Assembly (NCBI GenBank): GCA_916613615.1
Contig: OU744729.1
Span: forward strand, 65,396,790-65,460,789
Length of the DNA stretch: 64,000 nt
Direction: 5' to 3'
Source: Steromphala cineraria
Lineage: Eukaryota; Mollusca; Gastropoda; Trochida; Trochidae
In this document: piece by piece, positions 45,763 through 55,921 of the stretch
Layout of the letters: each line of letters opens with the position of its first letter
Position numbering within the stretch: the stretch's first letter is position 1
Position numbers and translations under genes: made by a program
Notes under the pieces: generated by a model
What the model was told of the DNA's origin: nothing
Database searches by the model: none
The model's input: only the letters and a program-made list of their open reading frames with translations

Positions 45763-46790
45763 CTGAAACAAAAATCATAAATCAAATGAAAATAAGACAT
45801 ATTCAAGAATGAGAAACTGTATTCCATTACTCCAAAATAATTGCAAGACATATTAGATATCTGACGTTGAATCTTTATTAAAACAATGATATTTTTACAG
45901 ATAAACACAGGGGTTTGAATATCGGAGTGGACAATATAACAAAAAATATTCAAAACCTGGACTTTTGCACTCAATATATCGTTTTCATATGTTGAGATAA
46001 ACCTACATCTCAAATTTGAATGAAATCGGTCAAGAAACAAGAGAATTATACCCCCGCTTCCCTAAGTGATTATAGAAACTAAGATACAACTACACTTAGT
46101 AAGGATTCCTACAAAATTGCAAAACTGTTTTAATTTGTTTAAAAGTCAATGAAAATGCAGATATAGACTTCCCGATTGCATGTAAGCTATATAAGCTCTT
46201 ATGAAACTAACAATGTCTTTTTCAGACATTTATGATTCTTACATAGTCATTATTGTATTAATAAAATCTTCAATGTCCTTTCAATGTGACTGTATCATAA
46301 GAAAGAAGTTAACCAACAAAAATACTGAGAGTACATCGTATGGCTCATCTGAACAAAAAATATCAGAGTTAAGAGTGGAACAAAAATGACTTCCTCAAAG
46401 AGTCACTTTTATAAGAAAGAAATCGAAATCTTAAAATAATAATGAGAGTGGTCTGACTGAAATATACAAAAGGCATATCTAGGGACCATAGCCATTACAC
46501 ATATACAGTTTTATCACATTGGAAGAAATAGTATCAGAGTTATGAACTTATGAGCAGAACAAAAATGACTTCCTCAAAGAGTCACTTCTACAATAAAGAA
46601 GTTGAAAATCTAAAATAATGATCATGGAATCTGACCAAAATTAACAAAAGGCACATCTAAGGACTGTAGGGATTACATATATAAAGTTTTCGCAACATTT
46701 GAACATATAGTACTCAAGTTAAGAGCGGAACAAAAATGACTTCCTCAAACAGTCAGTTCTACAACAAAGAAGTCTAAAATCTAAAATAAT

Positions 46791-47890
46791 AACTAGATTA
46801 GCGTTTGCGGGATACCGCAAAAGCAGAGCAGCCCCGGAACTTGGGGTTTCGCCTTACCCTGTTCCGCCTTTTACAGGCCTCACCAAATTGGGAATTTTCT
46901 CGTGACCTTGACATTTGACACTCAAGGTCACACAATCAATGAACACATTTCATTGAGTATAACATTATTGTAATGAAATAAAGTGTTAAAAATTAAATTT
47001 ATCCATTTTCTCCATATATATTGACCTTGCTGTGACCTTGACCTTCGACAGTTCGTACCCAAAACTTTTTGAAAATTTTGTACTTCTCAAGAGAATATAT
47101 ATACAAAATCTAAACTTCAAGTTATTGTGTTAAAAAGAATTGCAATAACTCATATCTCATGACCTTGACCTTTGACCTTCAAGATCACACAATAATTGAA
47201 CACTTTTTATTGAGTATAACAATCATGTATTGATTAAAAGTGTTCATAGTTAAAATAAAGCATTTTCGCTAAAACATGCTTACGTCATGACCTTGCTGTG
47301 ACCTTGACCTTTGACGGATTGTAGCCAAAACCGTATCAAAATTTTTTACTTTTCCAAGGATGATTTATACCAAGTTAGAGCTTCATAGCACAAAAACTTT
47401 TCAAGTTATCGCATTTACAAGGAATTCTTAGAGTGAATACATATCTCGTGACCTTGACCTTTGACCTTGAAAGTGAACGTGACAAAATCGTTCCCCCGAG
47501 GTATGAGTAGTAAGGTATGAATACGAGTTCTGGAAAGCTTAGTGGAACAAGATGTGTTTGTGAAACACGAATGCCCCCCCCATGCATCCTGCTCGCTGTG
47601 TCAAGGTCAAGGTCACAAGGTCAAATGTCATGGTGTCATCTGAAAGGTCTCATCACAAGGGATCCATGTCAAGTATCAAAGACCAAGCTCTGACCAATCA
47701 AAAGTTATGACCAAGGTTAAAGTTTTTGTGGACAAACGGACAGAAGGACGGACAGATGGTCAGGTGAAAAACAATATACCACGGGAATCTCCGATTCGGG
47801 GGCATAAAAAAGTTATAGCTAGTAGTTATAGGGCGAGTGGAAACTTCACAAAAACTGATAGCAGCCCCGTTCTTAGACGGGGCTGCTAAT
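46791..47890. mobile_element. 'TGACCTTGACCTTTGACCTT' element, copy 2 (inserted in array)
   Basis: Same start (AACTAGATTAGCGTTTGCGG) and same order of blocks as 44276-45125. Ends CAGCCCCGTTCTTAGACGGG then GCTGCTAAT. Flanking array text joins as AAAATCTAAAATAAT / GAGGGCATCTGACC, giving a possible short TAAT target duplication. Confidence 0.8.
47548..47808. mobile_element. ~260-bp 'AATGCCCCC...GGGGGCAT' element, nested copy
   Basis: Absent from the same point of copy 1, so it inserted into copy 2. Ends are GATGTGTTTGTGAAACACGA with ATGCCCCC, and CTCCGATTCGGGGGCAT. Another full copy is at 48795-49100. Confidence 0.75.
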
Positions 47891-48185
47891 GAGGGCATCT
47901 GACCAAAATCTAGGGACCATAGTGATAACAAATATGAAGTTTTGTGACATTTGAACAAATAATATCCGAGTTATGAGCGGAACAAAAATGACTTCCTCAA
48001 ACACTCACTTCTATAACAAAGAAGTATAAAATCTAAAAACATAATATGGGCATCTGACAAATATACAAAAGGGACAGGGACCATAGTGATTACACATATG
48101 AAGTTTCGTGACATTTGAAGAAAAATTGTGACGGGACGGACGGACGGACGCGGTGACCGCTATATACCCCCGACTACTACTTTTA

Positions 48186-48488
48186 GTGTAATCTCTACCT
48201 ATTATATAGAATACAGAAGGGGGGTCACTCCAGTCACTAAAACCTTATAAAAAAAGGACACATCGATTATTTTAACGTGCAGTGCAATTGATACTGAATT
48301 TTATTACAAAACTATGCACTGGAATCATAGATCAATCTTTTAACTTGCTGACCATCTCGCCCAATTTTTCGAATTCCATCCACTAATCCTCGCATTAACA
48401 CCACACCTATCTTTGAACAAATGCCTGGCCAATTACGGGGAAATGAAATGAATATTCAGAAATCAGTCCAAAATGTTAATAAACTCAC
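48186..48488. other. Intron DNA next to the DDX11 exon
   Basis: Nothing recognised except the donor side (AAACTCACCC in + orientation). Confidence 0.3.
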
Positions 48489-48643
48489 CCTTGATACAGA
48501 TGCCATGACAGGCCCAAACTTGGTTGTTTTGATGAGTCTCTTTGCGATCCATGTGGGAAGTTTGTTGATGATATGCTGGGCTCCATACCTCCTATCACAC
48601 AGCAGTATCGAGGCGTAGTCTCCGCGGTGTCGGATTGCTCTAC
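48489..48643 (-). CDS. DDX11: DDX11/CHL1 helicase, penultimate exon (motif VI)
   Basis: On the - strand the acceptor is CCCTTCTCAAG and the donor AGG|GTGAGT; phase 1 in, phase 0 out, 51 full codons. The peptide is RAIRHRGDYASILLCDRRYG, AQHIINKLPTWIAKRLIK, then TTKFGPVMASVSR. RAIRHRGDYA is motif VI of the XPD/FANCJ/RTEL1/DDX11 Fe-S helicases. The combination 'DRRY...KLPxWI...FGP' is specific to DDX11/CHL1, a 5'-3' DNA helicase of sister-chromatid cohesion and G4 resolution in the nucleus. Earlier exons were not found between here and the Ty3 element; they may lie beyond the window or be lost. The two short ORFs overlapping this stretch are wrong-frame readings. Confidence 0.85.
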
Positions 48644-48794
48644 CTTGAGAAGGGAAGAAGCTTTTGTTGTCAGAGCTAGAGACATGATAAAGAGGAAACA
48701 GTTTGAGGATGTTATTTAGGTCTCTTTCATAAAATGTAATTTGAAACCTATCAATTGCTACAGGCCCTCAAGACTATAGGGATTATTAATTAAT

Positions 48795-49100
48795 CAAGTT
48801 GTGTTTCTTAAACACTGATGCCCCAGATATCAGTGAATTGTAGATGTATATTTTTGGTGTCAATATGAACCAGAGACATTTCTGAAACATCAAAGGTCTT
48901 TCTCTATCCAATCACAAGTTATGGTAAAAAATGACATCATCTGAAAGGTCTCATGATAGATGCACATGTGTAATATCAAAGGTCTACCCAAAAAGTTATG
49001 AGCGAGGTTAAAGTTTTTTTGTGACAAACAGACAGATAGAATGGCAGACGGACAGGGCAATAACAATTTACCCCCGGAATCTCCATTTCGGGGGCATAAT
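48795..49100. mobile_element. 'AATGCCCCC...GGGGGCAT' element, free copy
   Basis: Starts CAAGTTGTGTTTCTTAAACA, has the internal words CATCTGAAAGGTCTCATGA and AAAAGTTATGAGCGAGGTTA, and ends CCGGAATCTCCATTTCGGGG then GCAT. Homologous to 47548-47808. Confidence 0.75.
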
Positions 49101-49101
49101 A

Positions 49102-49952
49102 AGAAAGATTACAAGAAATGTCTATTTTTTCATGCACATAGGTACAAAGAGAATGAGCATGACATGAATTTGATATGAAAGATTATCAATTGCCTCAGAC
49201 CCTTTAACAATTAAATGTGCTGTAATATGCTTACCTGTATTCATTAACAAAGTTAAGTAATAGCTACTTGATTGATAGAAGAGGAGCATATTTACAAATA
49301 ATTCATAATAAAAGTTATCAGTTGCGACAGCATTTTGTCCTAGTAATGCATTCCACGATCGTAGCTTCGATGATTGGCTTCATTTCACAATGTTTCTATT
49401 TTTTGAGCGATACACTTTATTTTTTGTCAAATTGTCAAATCTTTAACAACTAAAATGCTTATCTCACAAAGATATATGAAATTAGGTTAGAAATTATCAT
49501 GTAAAAATCATATATAATTGTAAACAGGAAAGTCCTCCTGAATTTCGTTTCCACAAATAATACCCCGCTCGAATGGTCCCTTTAAGACTGCAGGGGTTAT
49601 AAATTTGAAAAGGATGATTAAAGGGTTAAAGTGCAAATTGAAAGTTATAGTTGGTAATACCTATAGACTGGTTGACAGCTTTCATACAGATGTTCTCATA
49701 ATGGACCTGGCCTGGCATCTTCCCATCTTCAGTTTTAGGCTGTTAACATACATCAAACAACCACTTATCAAGAAAACGGGCTACAATGAACTTGATCTCA
49801 AGGGAGGATAAGAACAGTAGATACCTATTTACCTGTAAGCAGTGTCTTAAATATAGCCTGTCCACCAGTCCTTAAACTGGCTACTTTTTGCCAGGACTGG
49901 TTACTTTTGGTTAGGACTGGTAACTTTTCAAAAAGTTTCTTTATTTTCCCCT
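49102..49952. other. Junction region before the Ty3 #2 element
   Basis: 49545-49585 resembles one end of the 39703-39937 MITE. 49865-49930 holds three ~20-bp copies of 'AGGACTGGTTACTTTTGG'. A GT donor-like site at 49227 (- strand) did not connect to DDX11-like coding text. No 3' LTR for the neighbouring element is visible. Confidence 0.4.
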
Positions 49953-50345
49953 TTATATGATCACGGGAATGCTGTGACGACGGGTTTGCTCCCTGACCCT
50001 GGCAGTGTCGAGGTCATCCGGTGCGGAAGGAGGAAGGAGGTCCCCTGGGTCCTTATACTCCGGGTTATGCTTCCTGACTCCCTTGAAGGTAGCACCAGGA
50101 GGGTGGGACCTAAGGTGCGTCCTGGCGTGCGGCTTGCGTCTGTCCCTCCGGCCACACTTGCTACACTGGAAACAGACCCTCGTCGCCACATGGTAACGCT
50201 TCCAGTAGTCCATAAGGGCATTCCAACGGCGGAACGTGGTAGTTGGGCATCCACTTACAGGGCAACTCATGCCATGGGGAGGGAATGGCTCTCTCAGATC
50301 CTCCTGGAATTCCCTGAATTCATCTTCATCGATTTGTAGCTCCAT
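49953..50345 (-). CDS. Zinc-finger ORF downstream of integrase (Ty3 #2 ORF3)
   Basis: 130 codons, same strand as the Ty3 #2 element and starting ~100 bp after its integrase. The acidic N-terminus (LQIDEDEFREFQEDLREPFP) is followed by a degenerate first finger CPVSGCPTTTFRRWNALMDY with WKRYH, and a full C2H2 finger FQCSKCGRRDRRKPHARTHL (C-x2-C-x8-H-x3-H). The tail is Pro/Arg-rich. The frame is intact although pol has stops. It could be an accessory nucleic-acid-binding or targeting protein of the element, or a captured host finger. Three overlapping ORFs in other frames are shadows. Confidence 0.6.
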   Translation of the reverse strand: MELQIDEDEFREFQEDLREPFPPHGMSCPVSGCPTTTFRRWNALMDYWKRYHVATRVCFQCSKCGRRDRRKPHARTHLRSHPPGATFKGVRKHNPEYKDPGDLLPPSAPDDLDTARVREQTRRHSIPVII

Positions 50346-50447
50346 ACTGCCAAATCAAACCAAACCAAACAGAAGATCAAATAAGGGAACTAAATAAAAA
50401 CAAATTAGGGAAAATGATAATAAATTCCCTTCCCAGGGTCTAGTCTC

Positions 50448-51263
50448 TCAAGGTGAGAATATGTCTCGAGGTTTGACCCTCCTCCCACAGCGAGTGCGTA
50501 GTACCTGTCTTGGACTAGTACCCCCAGTTGCTTGGATAGGAGACAATGAATCGTCAACATCCACAACAGTTTCCCCTATATCCTCACTATCTACCTCCTC
50601 CCCAAGATCTTCGCTTGATTGTACTAACAGCCAATTGCTAGGAGAATCATTTCCCTCATACAACTTAAGATGGTCTATATGTACGGAAATACATGGCTTA
50701 GAACTATCTTTTTGTATCCTATAGGTAAGAGGCGACAACTTCCCAAGAATGAGATAAGGACCAGTCCAACCAAGCTCGAGTTTCTGCCCTGCCTTTGGAG
50801 GATACCAACGCCAAACCCATTGACCTTCCTCAAATTCCTTATGCCCTACGTTAACATCATAATGCTTCTTCTGCAGGCTTCCAGAAACCCCAAGATTTTT
50901 ATTGGCGAACTCAAAGTTTTCTGAATTGATCTTTGCAACCACTCGACATACTCAACTGGACAATCAATCCGGAGAGCTCCTGGCGGATCACCCACCATAA
51001 GATCAAGAGGCATCCTGATCTCCCTACCCGTCATCAGTAAGTTGGGACTACACTTGGTACTATCATGAATACTAGCCCTATAAGCCATGAGGAGAAATGG
51101 CAACTGATCATCCCAATCTAATGGTTCCTGGTGCACAAAGATGTGTCGAAGAGTACGATTGAACCTTTCCACTAGGCCATCTGACTGAGGATGATACGGA
51201 GTAGTACGAGATTTGTTGACACCTAACCTCCGACATACTGTGGAAAATAACTCTGACTCAAAT
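50448..51263 (-). pseudogene. Ty3 #2 integrase C-terminal half
   Basis: Frame A (51172-50846) starts just before the catalytic glutamate (ERFNRTLRHIFV) and continues PFLLMAYRASIHDSTKCSPN. A frameshift near 50935 moves the coding to frame B (50942-50448), which has the GPY/F module (LELGWTGPYLILGKLSPLTY) and the tail CISVHIDHLKLYEG. A TAA at 51263 lies directly after the second catalytic-aspartate block (IHTDQGR). Confidence 0.85.
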
Positions 51264-52490
51264 TACCGACCTTGATCAGTATGAATTTGAGTAGGACACC
51301 CAAAGCGACAAAGAACCTCAGTAACGAGCTTATCAGCAACTGTTAATGCTGTATGGTTAGGGATAGGGAAGGCCTCTTTCCATTTGGTATAATAGTCACC
51401 CACTACCATTATATACTCATTCCCATTACGTGTCACGGTCAGAGGACCAACTATATCAATCGCAATGCACTCAATCGGAGACCTGACGACAAACTGTTTC
51501 AACGGTGCCCTATTCTTTCCAGGACCAGGCCTACTCCTAGCGCATAGATCACACTGCCTACACCAGCGCTTGACCGCTTCAGACATCCCAGGCCAGTAGA
51601 ACCTATGCTTTATTGCCCTCAAAGTCTTATCTCTACCAAAATGACCAGCAGTCTGATTGCGGTGCAGATGTTCAAAGATAGTGTCCCTAACCTCTCCAGG
51701 AGCGAGCAACTGATAAACTTCACCATGATCAAAAAGATGCTTACGGTACAACAGATGATTTTCAATCACTAGGCTATCCCATTGACCACATAAAGCTTTA
51801 GCTTCACTACTCAGATCAATAACCTCAAGCTTTGCAGGCTTGTTGGAAGACAACATGAGCTTCTCCCTAATAGGACCTATACCACTATCCTGCACCTGCA
51901 TTTCCATGAGCTCATCCCTTGTCCATACAGGAAGCCAGTTAGGCACATTCTCTTGTGAAATGCTGTCAACTTGTAGAGAACTTATCACAACACTGTTACC
52001 AGAAACTTCTAACTCTGGAAATTCAAAAGGGGAATCTACCAGATCATAGCAATCAGAACAAGCAACTCGACCACACTTCCTAGAGGGTTTCCGTGACAAC
52101 GCATCAGCGTTCGAATGCTTGGTACCGGGCCTGTACTGAATTTCAGAGTCAAACGTCTCAATGACACTAAGCCAACGTGCCAGCATGCCTTTGGCATCCT
52201 TAAAGTTACGTAAACACACCAGAGGGGCGTGGTCAGTTCGTACCACGAACTTACGACCAAACAGAAAGTGCTTGAACTGTCTAAGAAACGTAACTACCGC
52301 CAAAAGTTCCCTTCTTGTGGTACAATAGTTCTCCTGGGCCCGATTCAGTGACCTACTAGCATATGCTATGACTTTTTCCTCACCACCCTGAATTTGGGAT
52401 AATACAGCACCAATCCCAGAAGCACTAGCATCTGTATCTAGAATGAACTGTCCCTCATCATTAGGAAAAGACAGAACAGGGGATGTAACT
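51263..52490 (-). pseudogene. Ty3 #2 RNase H and integrase N-terminal half
   Basis: Begins with RNase H text around 52440 (DTDASASGIGAVLSQ) and continues VVTFLRQFKHFLFGRKFVVR, then TDHAPL and the DALSR block. The integrase zinc domain is HLHRNQTAGHFGRDKTLRAI with CRQCDLC. The first catalytic aspartate is in IAIDIVGPLTVTRNG. One frame throughout; a TAA at about 52490 separates it from RT. Confidence 0.85.
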
Positions 52491-53261
52491 TAACTGTTCT
52501 TCAGTTCTTGGAAAGCACGCTGACAATCAGTATCCCACAAAAAGGTGACCTTCTTACGAGTAAGACGTGTCAAAGGGGAAGCTATCAGGGAGAAATTGTC
52601 AACAAAGTGCCGATAATAGCCCATAATACCAAGAAAGCTACGGACCTCACTTTTATTTTCTGGGACTGGCCAATCATTGACAGTCTGACATTTTGCCTGA
52701 TCACAACTAATCCCATCCTTTGAAACTATATGGCCAAGAAAAGAAACCTTAGTTTGGAAAAGAACACATTTCTTAGGCTTCAGCTTAAGATTTGCCAACC
52801 TGAATTGTGAGAAAACTAGTCTGAGATTCTCCAGAGCACTGGAAAAATCTGACCCGAACACTATGACATCGTCCAAATAGCAAAGGCACCTTTTCCATTT
52901 TAATGAACCAAAGATGGTGTTCATAAGTCGCTCAAACGTGGCGGGAGCATTCGTTAGGCCAAAGGGCATGACATTAAAATGGAAGAGGCCCATGTGGGAG
53001 GAAAAAGCAGTTTTACTTTTATCTTTGGGGTCCATTCTAACTTGCCAGTATCCACTCGCAAGGTCAAGCGTACTAAACCATCTAGCTCCACCCAAAGTTT
53101 CAAGCATATCATCCATTCTAGAAATGGGGAAGGCGTCCCTACGAGAAACAGAGTTGAGTTTTCTATAGTCTATACAAAACCTAACAGAGCCATCCTTCTT
53201 AGTGACAAGACAGACTGGCGCAGACCAAGAACTGTCACTAGGCTCAATGATACCTCGATCT
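52490..53261 (-). pseudogene. Ty3 #2 reverse transcriptase
   Basis: Frame intact over 257 codons. Blocks: DSSWSAPVCLVTKKDGSVRF with CIDYRKLNSVS, WFSTLDLASGYWQVRMDPKD, NVMPFGLTNAPATFERLMN, active site CYLDDVIVFG (near 52869-52882), and the thumb EVRSFLGIMGYYRHFVDNFS. It is cut off from the protease part only by a TAA at 53261. Confidence 0.9.
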
Positions 53262-54397
53262 TACATCTTATTGACCTCTTCCTCCACAACTTTCTTACGA
53301 GCCAAAGGTACCCTACGAGGTGGTATCTTAATAGGAGCAGCATCACCTGTATCGGTCTTATGTGTGATAAGACTAGTTTGCCCAAAATTGCCATCTTTAT
53401 CAACAAACACATCTTGATACTCAGCTACAAGATCTGACAAAGCCTGTTTCTGATCAACTGATAATTCAGGGGAGCTATTCTCAATCAAGGGTAAGATATG
53501 AGGAGGAAGTTCGACCTTCACCTTAGACTGACCTGTGTCATCGACCTCTACACAATTGTCTACTGTTTCTACTGTACCCATGACTGAAGATGGACCCAGA
53601 TTGACACTCTTATCACTGATGTTAAGTACAGAGATGACCACCTTGTGAAGTTTAGGATCTACTAGACTTCTAGCAACAAGTAATCCCTGACTCTGCCAAT
53701 GTTTGTTTGGTTCTAAAATACTAAGACCATTCGGAACTAGACCCTCAGTTTCACAAAGAACTATTTGCTCAGACTGTGCAGGTATCTTAGCCTTATCAAC
53801 AAGTCTAATTCTGGCGCAGCTGCGAGTTGACCTCTTGTACAACCTAATCTTACCACGATTAGTTTTGAGAATGCGTTTTGGAATGAGGACATTGCACTTA
53901 TACATTTCAAAGAAATCCATGCCGAAAATTCCAGATAGCCCATCAAGATCTGCTATGACAAAACTGTGTCCAAAACACCAACCATTGACCCTAAAGTCAA
54001 TCATAGCCCGACCCTGTACCTCTAACTGTCGACCATCAACAGTAACCAAATTGACATCACCCTGTGTCAAACCCTCGGCACAAAGACCTAATCTGGAAAA
54101 TTCCTCAATGGATAACAAGGAAATTGGCGAGCCTGTATCAATAAGCATCTCACACTGCTGTTCCTCAACCTGGATATTTGTAAAGAGACAACTGCTATCA
54201 CCCTGAATATTGCGAACTCGATACGTGACTTTGGTACCACTGAAGGATGATCCCTCCAAAACAGTACCCGAGTTCACCTCCGGAACCCTATCCGAAACAC
54301 AACTACCCAGCTCTGGCGCTGCAGGACTAACCTGGCAAATGGGGACTTGAGACGCGGCCTCAGCCTCAGCCCCATCTAGTTTACCGAAACCTTGGTC
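53261..54397 (-). CDS. Ty3 #2 pol, protease part
   Basis: The pol frame is open from 54397, a -1 frame relative to gag with a 22-nt overlap ending at the gag stop, so expression by frameshifting is likely (inference). The aspartic-protease loop EMLIDTGSPISLLS lies near 54130-54150, with the second strand block GIFGMDFFEM further on. The frame ends at the TAA at 53261 after KKVVEEEVNKM, at the N-terminus of RT. Confidence 0.8.
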   Translation of the reverse strand, partial: DQGFGKLDGAEAEAASQVPICQVSPAAPELGSCVSDRVPEVNSGTVLEGSSFSGTKVTYRVRNIQGDSSCLFTNIQVEEQQCEMLIDTGSPISLLSIEEFSRLGLCAEGLTQGDVNLVTVDGRQLEVQGRAMIDFRVNGWCFGHSFVIADLDGLSGIFGMDFFEMYKCNVLIPKRILKTNRGKIRLYKRSTRSCARIRLVDKAKIPAQSEQIVLCETEGLVPNGLSILEPNKHWQSQGLLVARSLVDPKLHKVVISVLNISDKSVNLGPSSVMGTVETVDNCVEVDDTGQSKVKVELPPHILPLIENSSPELSVDQKQALSDLVAEYQDVFVDKDGNFGQTSLITHKTDTGDAAPIKIPPRRVPLARKKVVEEEVNKM

Positions 54398-55704
54398 TCA
54401 GATTTAGAAGCTAATTCCTGCAACTCAGCTAGTTTAGGACATTTCCGAACCATGTGACCCTGGCCTCTGCAGAAAAAACATTCTACCTTTCTTTCACTAC
54501 TATCCCTCTTTTGCCTCGAGAATGACTGCTTGAACTGTTGTAACTTCTTATCAATCAAAGAAGAGATGGACTCAAGAGTTAACGAGTTATCCCCTTTTTC
54601 CTGACTAACAGACTCTTTAACAGCAGCACAGATTTTATTGCCAGTTTCAGTAGGTTTCCGATATCTACTTCCCTCAACGGCCTCATACTCAACAGCGAAA
54701 GAGATAGCCTGTTCTATGGTCTGTGGATGGCTAAAGGTAACCCGCTTTCTCATCTCAAAATCACTCAAACCAGTCACAAATTGATCAATGATTTGCATCT
54801 CAAGAGAACAATAAGGTACCTCGGGGTAAGCCAAATGAGCTAAGTTTCTGAGGTCATAGCCATAATCTGAAACAGATTCGTCTTTTCTCTGCCGTCTGTT
54901 CCTGAACTCGCAACGATATGCTACACTCCTTTCCCTGGGACTAAACCTCTGAGTCAAAATGTTTTTCAAAGCAATGTAACTGCTAAGCTGACCAACAGTA
55001 AGGCTACTAAGCAATGTCTGAGCAGTACCACGAAGATGCATGCTAAGTTGTTGAGCCCTTTCTAAATCACTCCAGCCATTCCGAGCTGCGACCTGTTCAA
55101 AATGAACTAAGTAATCACGCCAATTTGAAGACCTCCCATCAAAAGTATCAGGTTGAACATCTCTACGAAAAGATCTATCAGTCAAACGTCCCCGATTTTG
55201 AACTGATTCTCTAGGAAATATTGGCCTCTGAAGACTTTCTACCCCAACAGAACCGGGAAGAGAATAATTCATCCTGTTTGAGAAAGAATATGGAAATTGC
55301 AAATTGGTGCTATTTTCTAAAGAAGGCTCAAATCTAACAGAACGATCCTGACCTATTCCCCGACCTTGACCTAGTCCCTGACTTTGCTGTACAATAAGGT
55401 ATTGATTTGAACTCTGACCCAGGCCCGAACTAAGGTCATGTTGACCCACGCCAGCGATCAGAACATTCTCAGTCCTAGTACTGATGTGATCAACATGAGA
55501 ATGGCCTTCACCCTGGGAATGCTGTAAACCCAAATCTACTGGAAGTGACTGAGGGGTTGCATTAGAAGGTGGAACATAGGGAGTTGACATATCATAATTT
55601 GCATCAGCCAAAGGAGACTCATAGAATCCCTGATTTTGAAAAAGAGAAGGAGACAAACAAGTCCTTTCCGTCAAACAGGATATTTCCTGATCCAAATTCA
55701 TCAT
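54376..55704 (-). CDS. Ty3 #2 gag
   Basis: 442 codons, uninterrupted. Gln/Gly-rich N-terminus, capsid region near residues 190-360 (NWRDYLVHFEQVAARNGWSD, YRCEFRNRRQRKDESVSDYG) and one CCHC knuckle CFFCRGQGHMVRKC near residues 409-422. Ends ETKVSVN, TAG. A single knuckle is usual for Ty3/gypsy of this type. The clean ORF contrasts with the breaks in pol. Confidence 0.9.
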   Translation of the reverse strand: MMNLDQEISCLTERTCLSPSLFQNQGFYESPLADANYDMSTPYVPPSNATPQSLPVDLGLQHSQGEGHSHVDHISTRTENVLIAGVGQHDLSSGLGQSSNQYLIVQQSQGLGQGRGIGQDRSVRFEPSLENSTNLQFPYSFSNRMNYSLPGSVGVESLQRPIFPRESVQNRGRLTDRSFRRDVQPDTFDGRSSNWRDYLVHFEQVAARNGWSDLERAQQLSMHLRGTAQTLLSSLTVGQLSSYIALKNILTQRFSPRERSVAYRCEFRNRRQRKDESVSDYGYDLRNLAHLAYPEVPYCSLEMQIIDQFVTGLSDFEMRKRVTFSHPQTIEQAISFAVEYEAVEGSRYRKPTETGNKICAAVKESVSQEKGDNSLTLESISSLIDKKLQQFKQSFSRQKRDSSERKVECFFCRGQGHMVRKCPKLAELQELASKSETKVSVN

Positions 55705-55900
55705 GAGATGTTGAATATTTTAAGAAAGAAACACCAAATGTTAAGACACAAACAAGAAACCCAAACTTCAAACCATAAGATTCGACAATACAACAGTTAT
55801 AGAGAGACCAAAATAAACTCTAACTCTGCATTATTTCACAAGAAGCATATGAACAAAGCAGAACTAGGAAAATGTATGAGATTGATCACAAATAGACTAC

Positions 55901-55918
55901 ATCCGGGTCACGGCACCA
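55901..55918 (-). promoter_or_regulatory. Primer-binding site (tRNA 3'-end complement)
   Basis: The - strand reads TGGTGCCGTGACCCGGAT, complementary to a tRNA 3' end (ATCCGGGTCACGGCACCA on the + strand), three bases inside the LTR. TGG at the start is the complement of CCA. The matching tRNA species was not determined. Confidence 0.8.
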
Positions 55919-55921
55919 AAA

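Larger units (their letters stand above)
46030..48185. repeat. ~175-bp tandem array, interrupted by a nested insertion
   Basis: Units share GCGGAACAAAAATGACTTCC followed by TCAAA(G/C)AGTCAC, located at 46389, 46568, 46739 and 47988, then AAAATCTAAAATAAT. The array is split at 46790 and resumes at 47890. It ends with a GACGGACGGACGC tract and TATATACCCCCGACTA. It lies in the last intron of DDX11. Confidence 0.8.

Noticed and set aside
48421..48618. + strand 65-codon ORF with a hydrophobic end
   Set aside because: Shadow of the DDX11 exon on the - strand.
49974..50339. + strand ORFs of 121 and 63 codons
   Set aside because: Opposite-strand shadows of the zinc-finger ORF.
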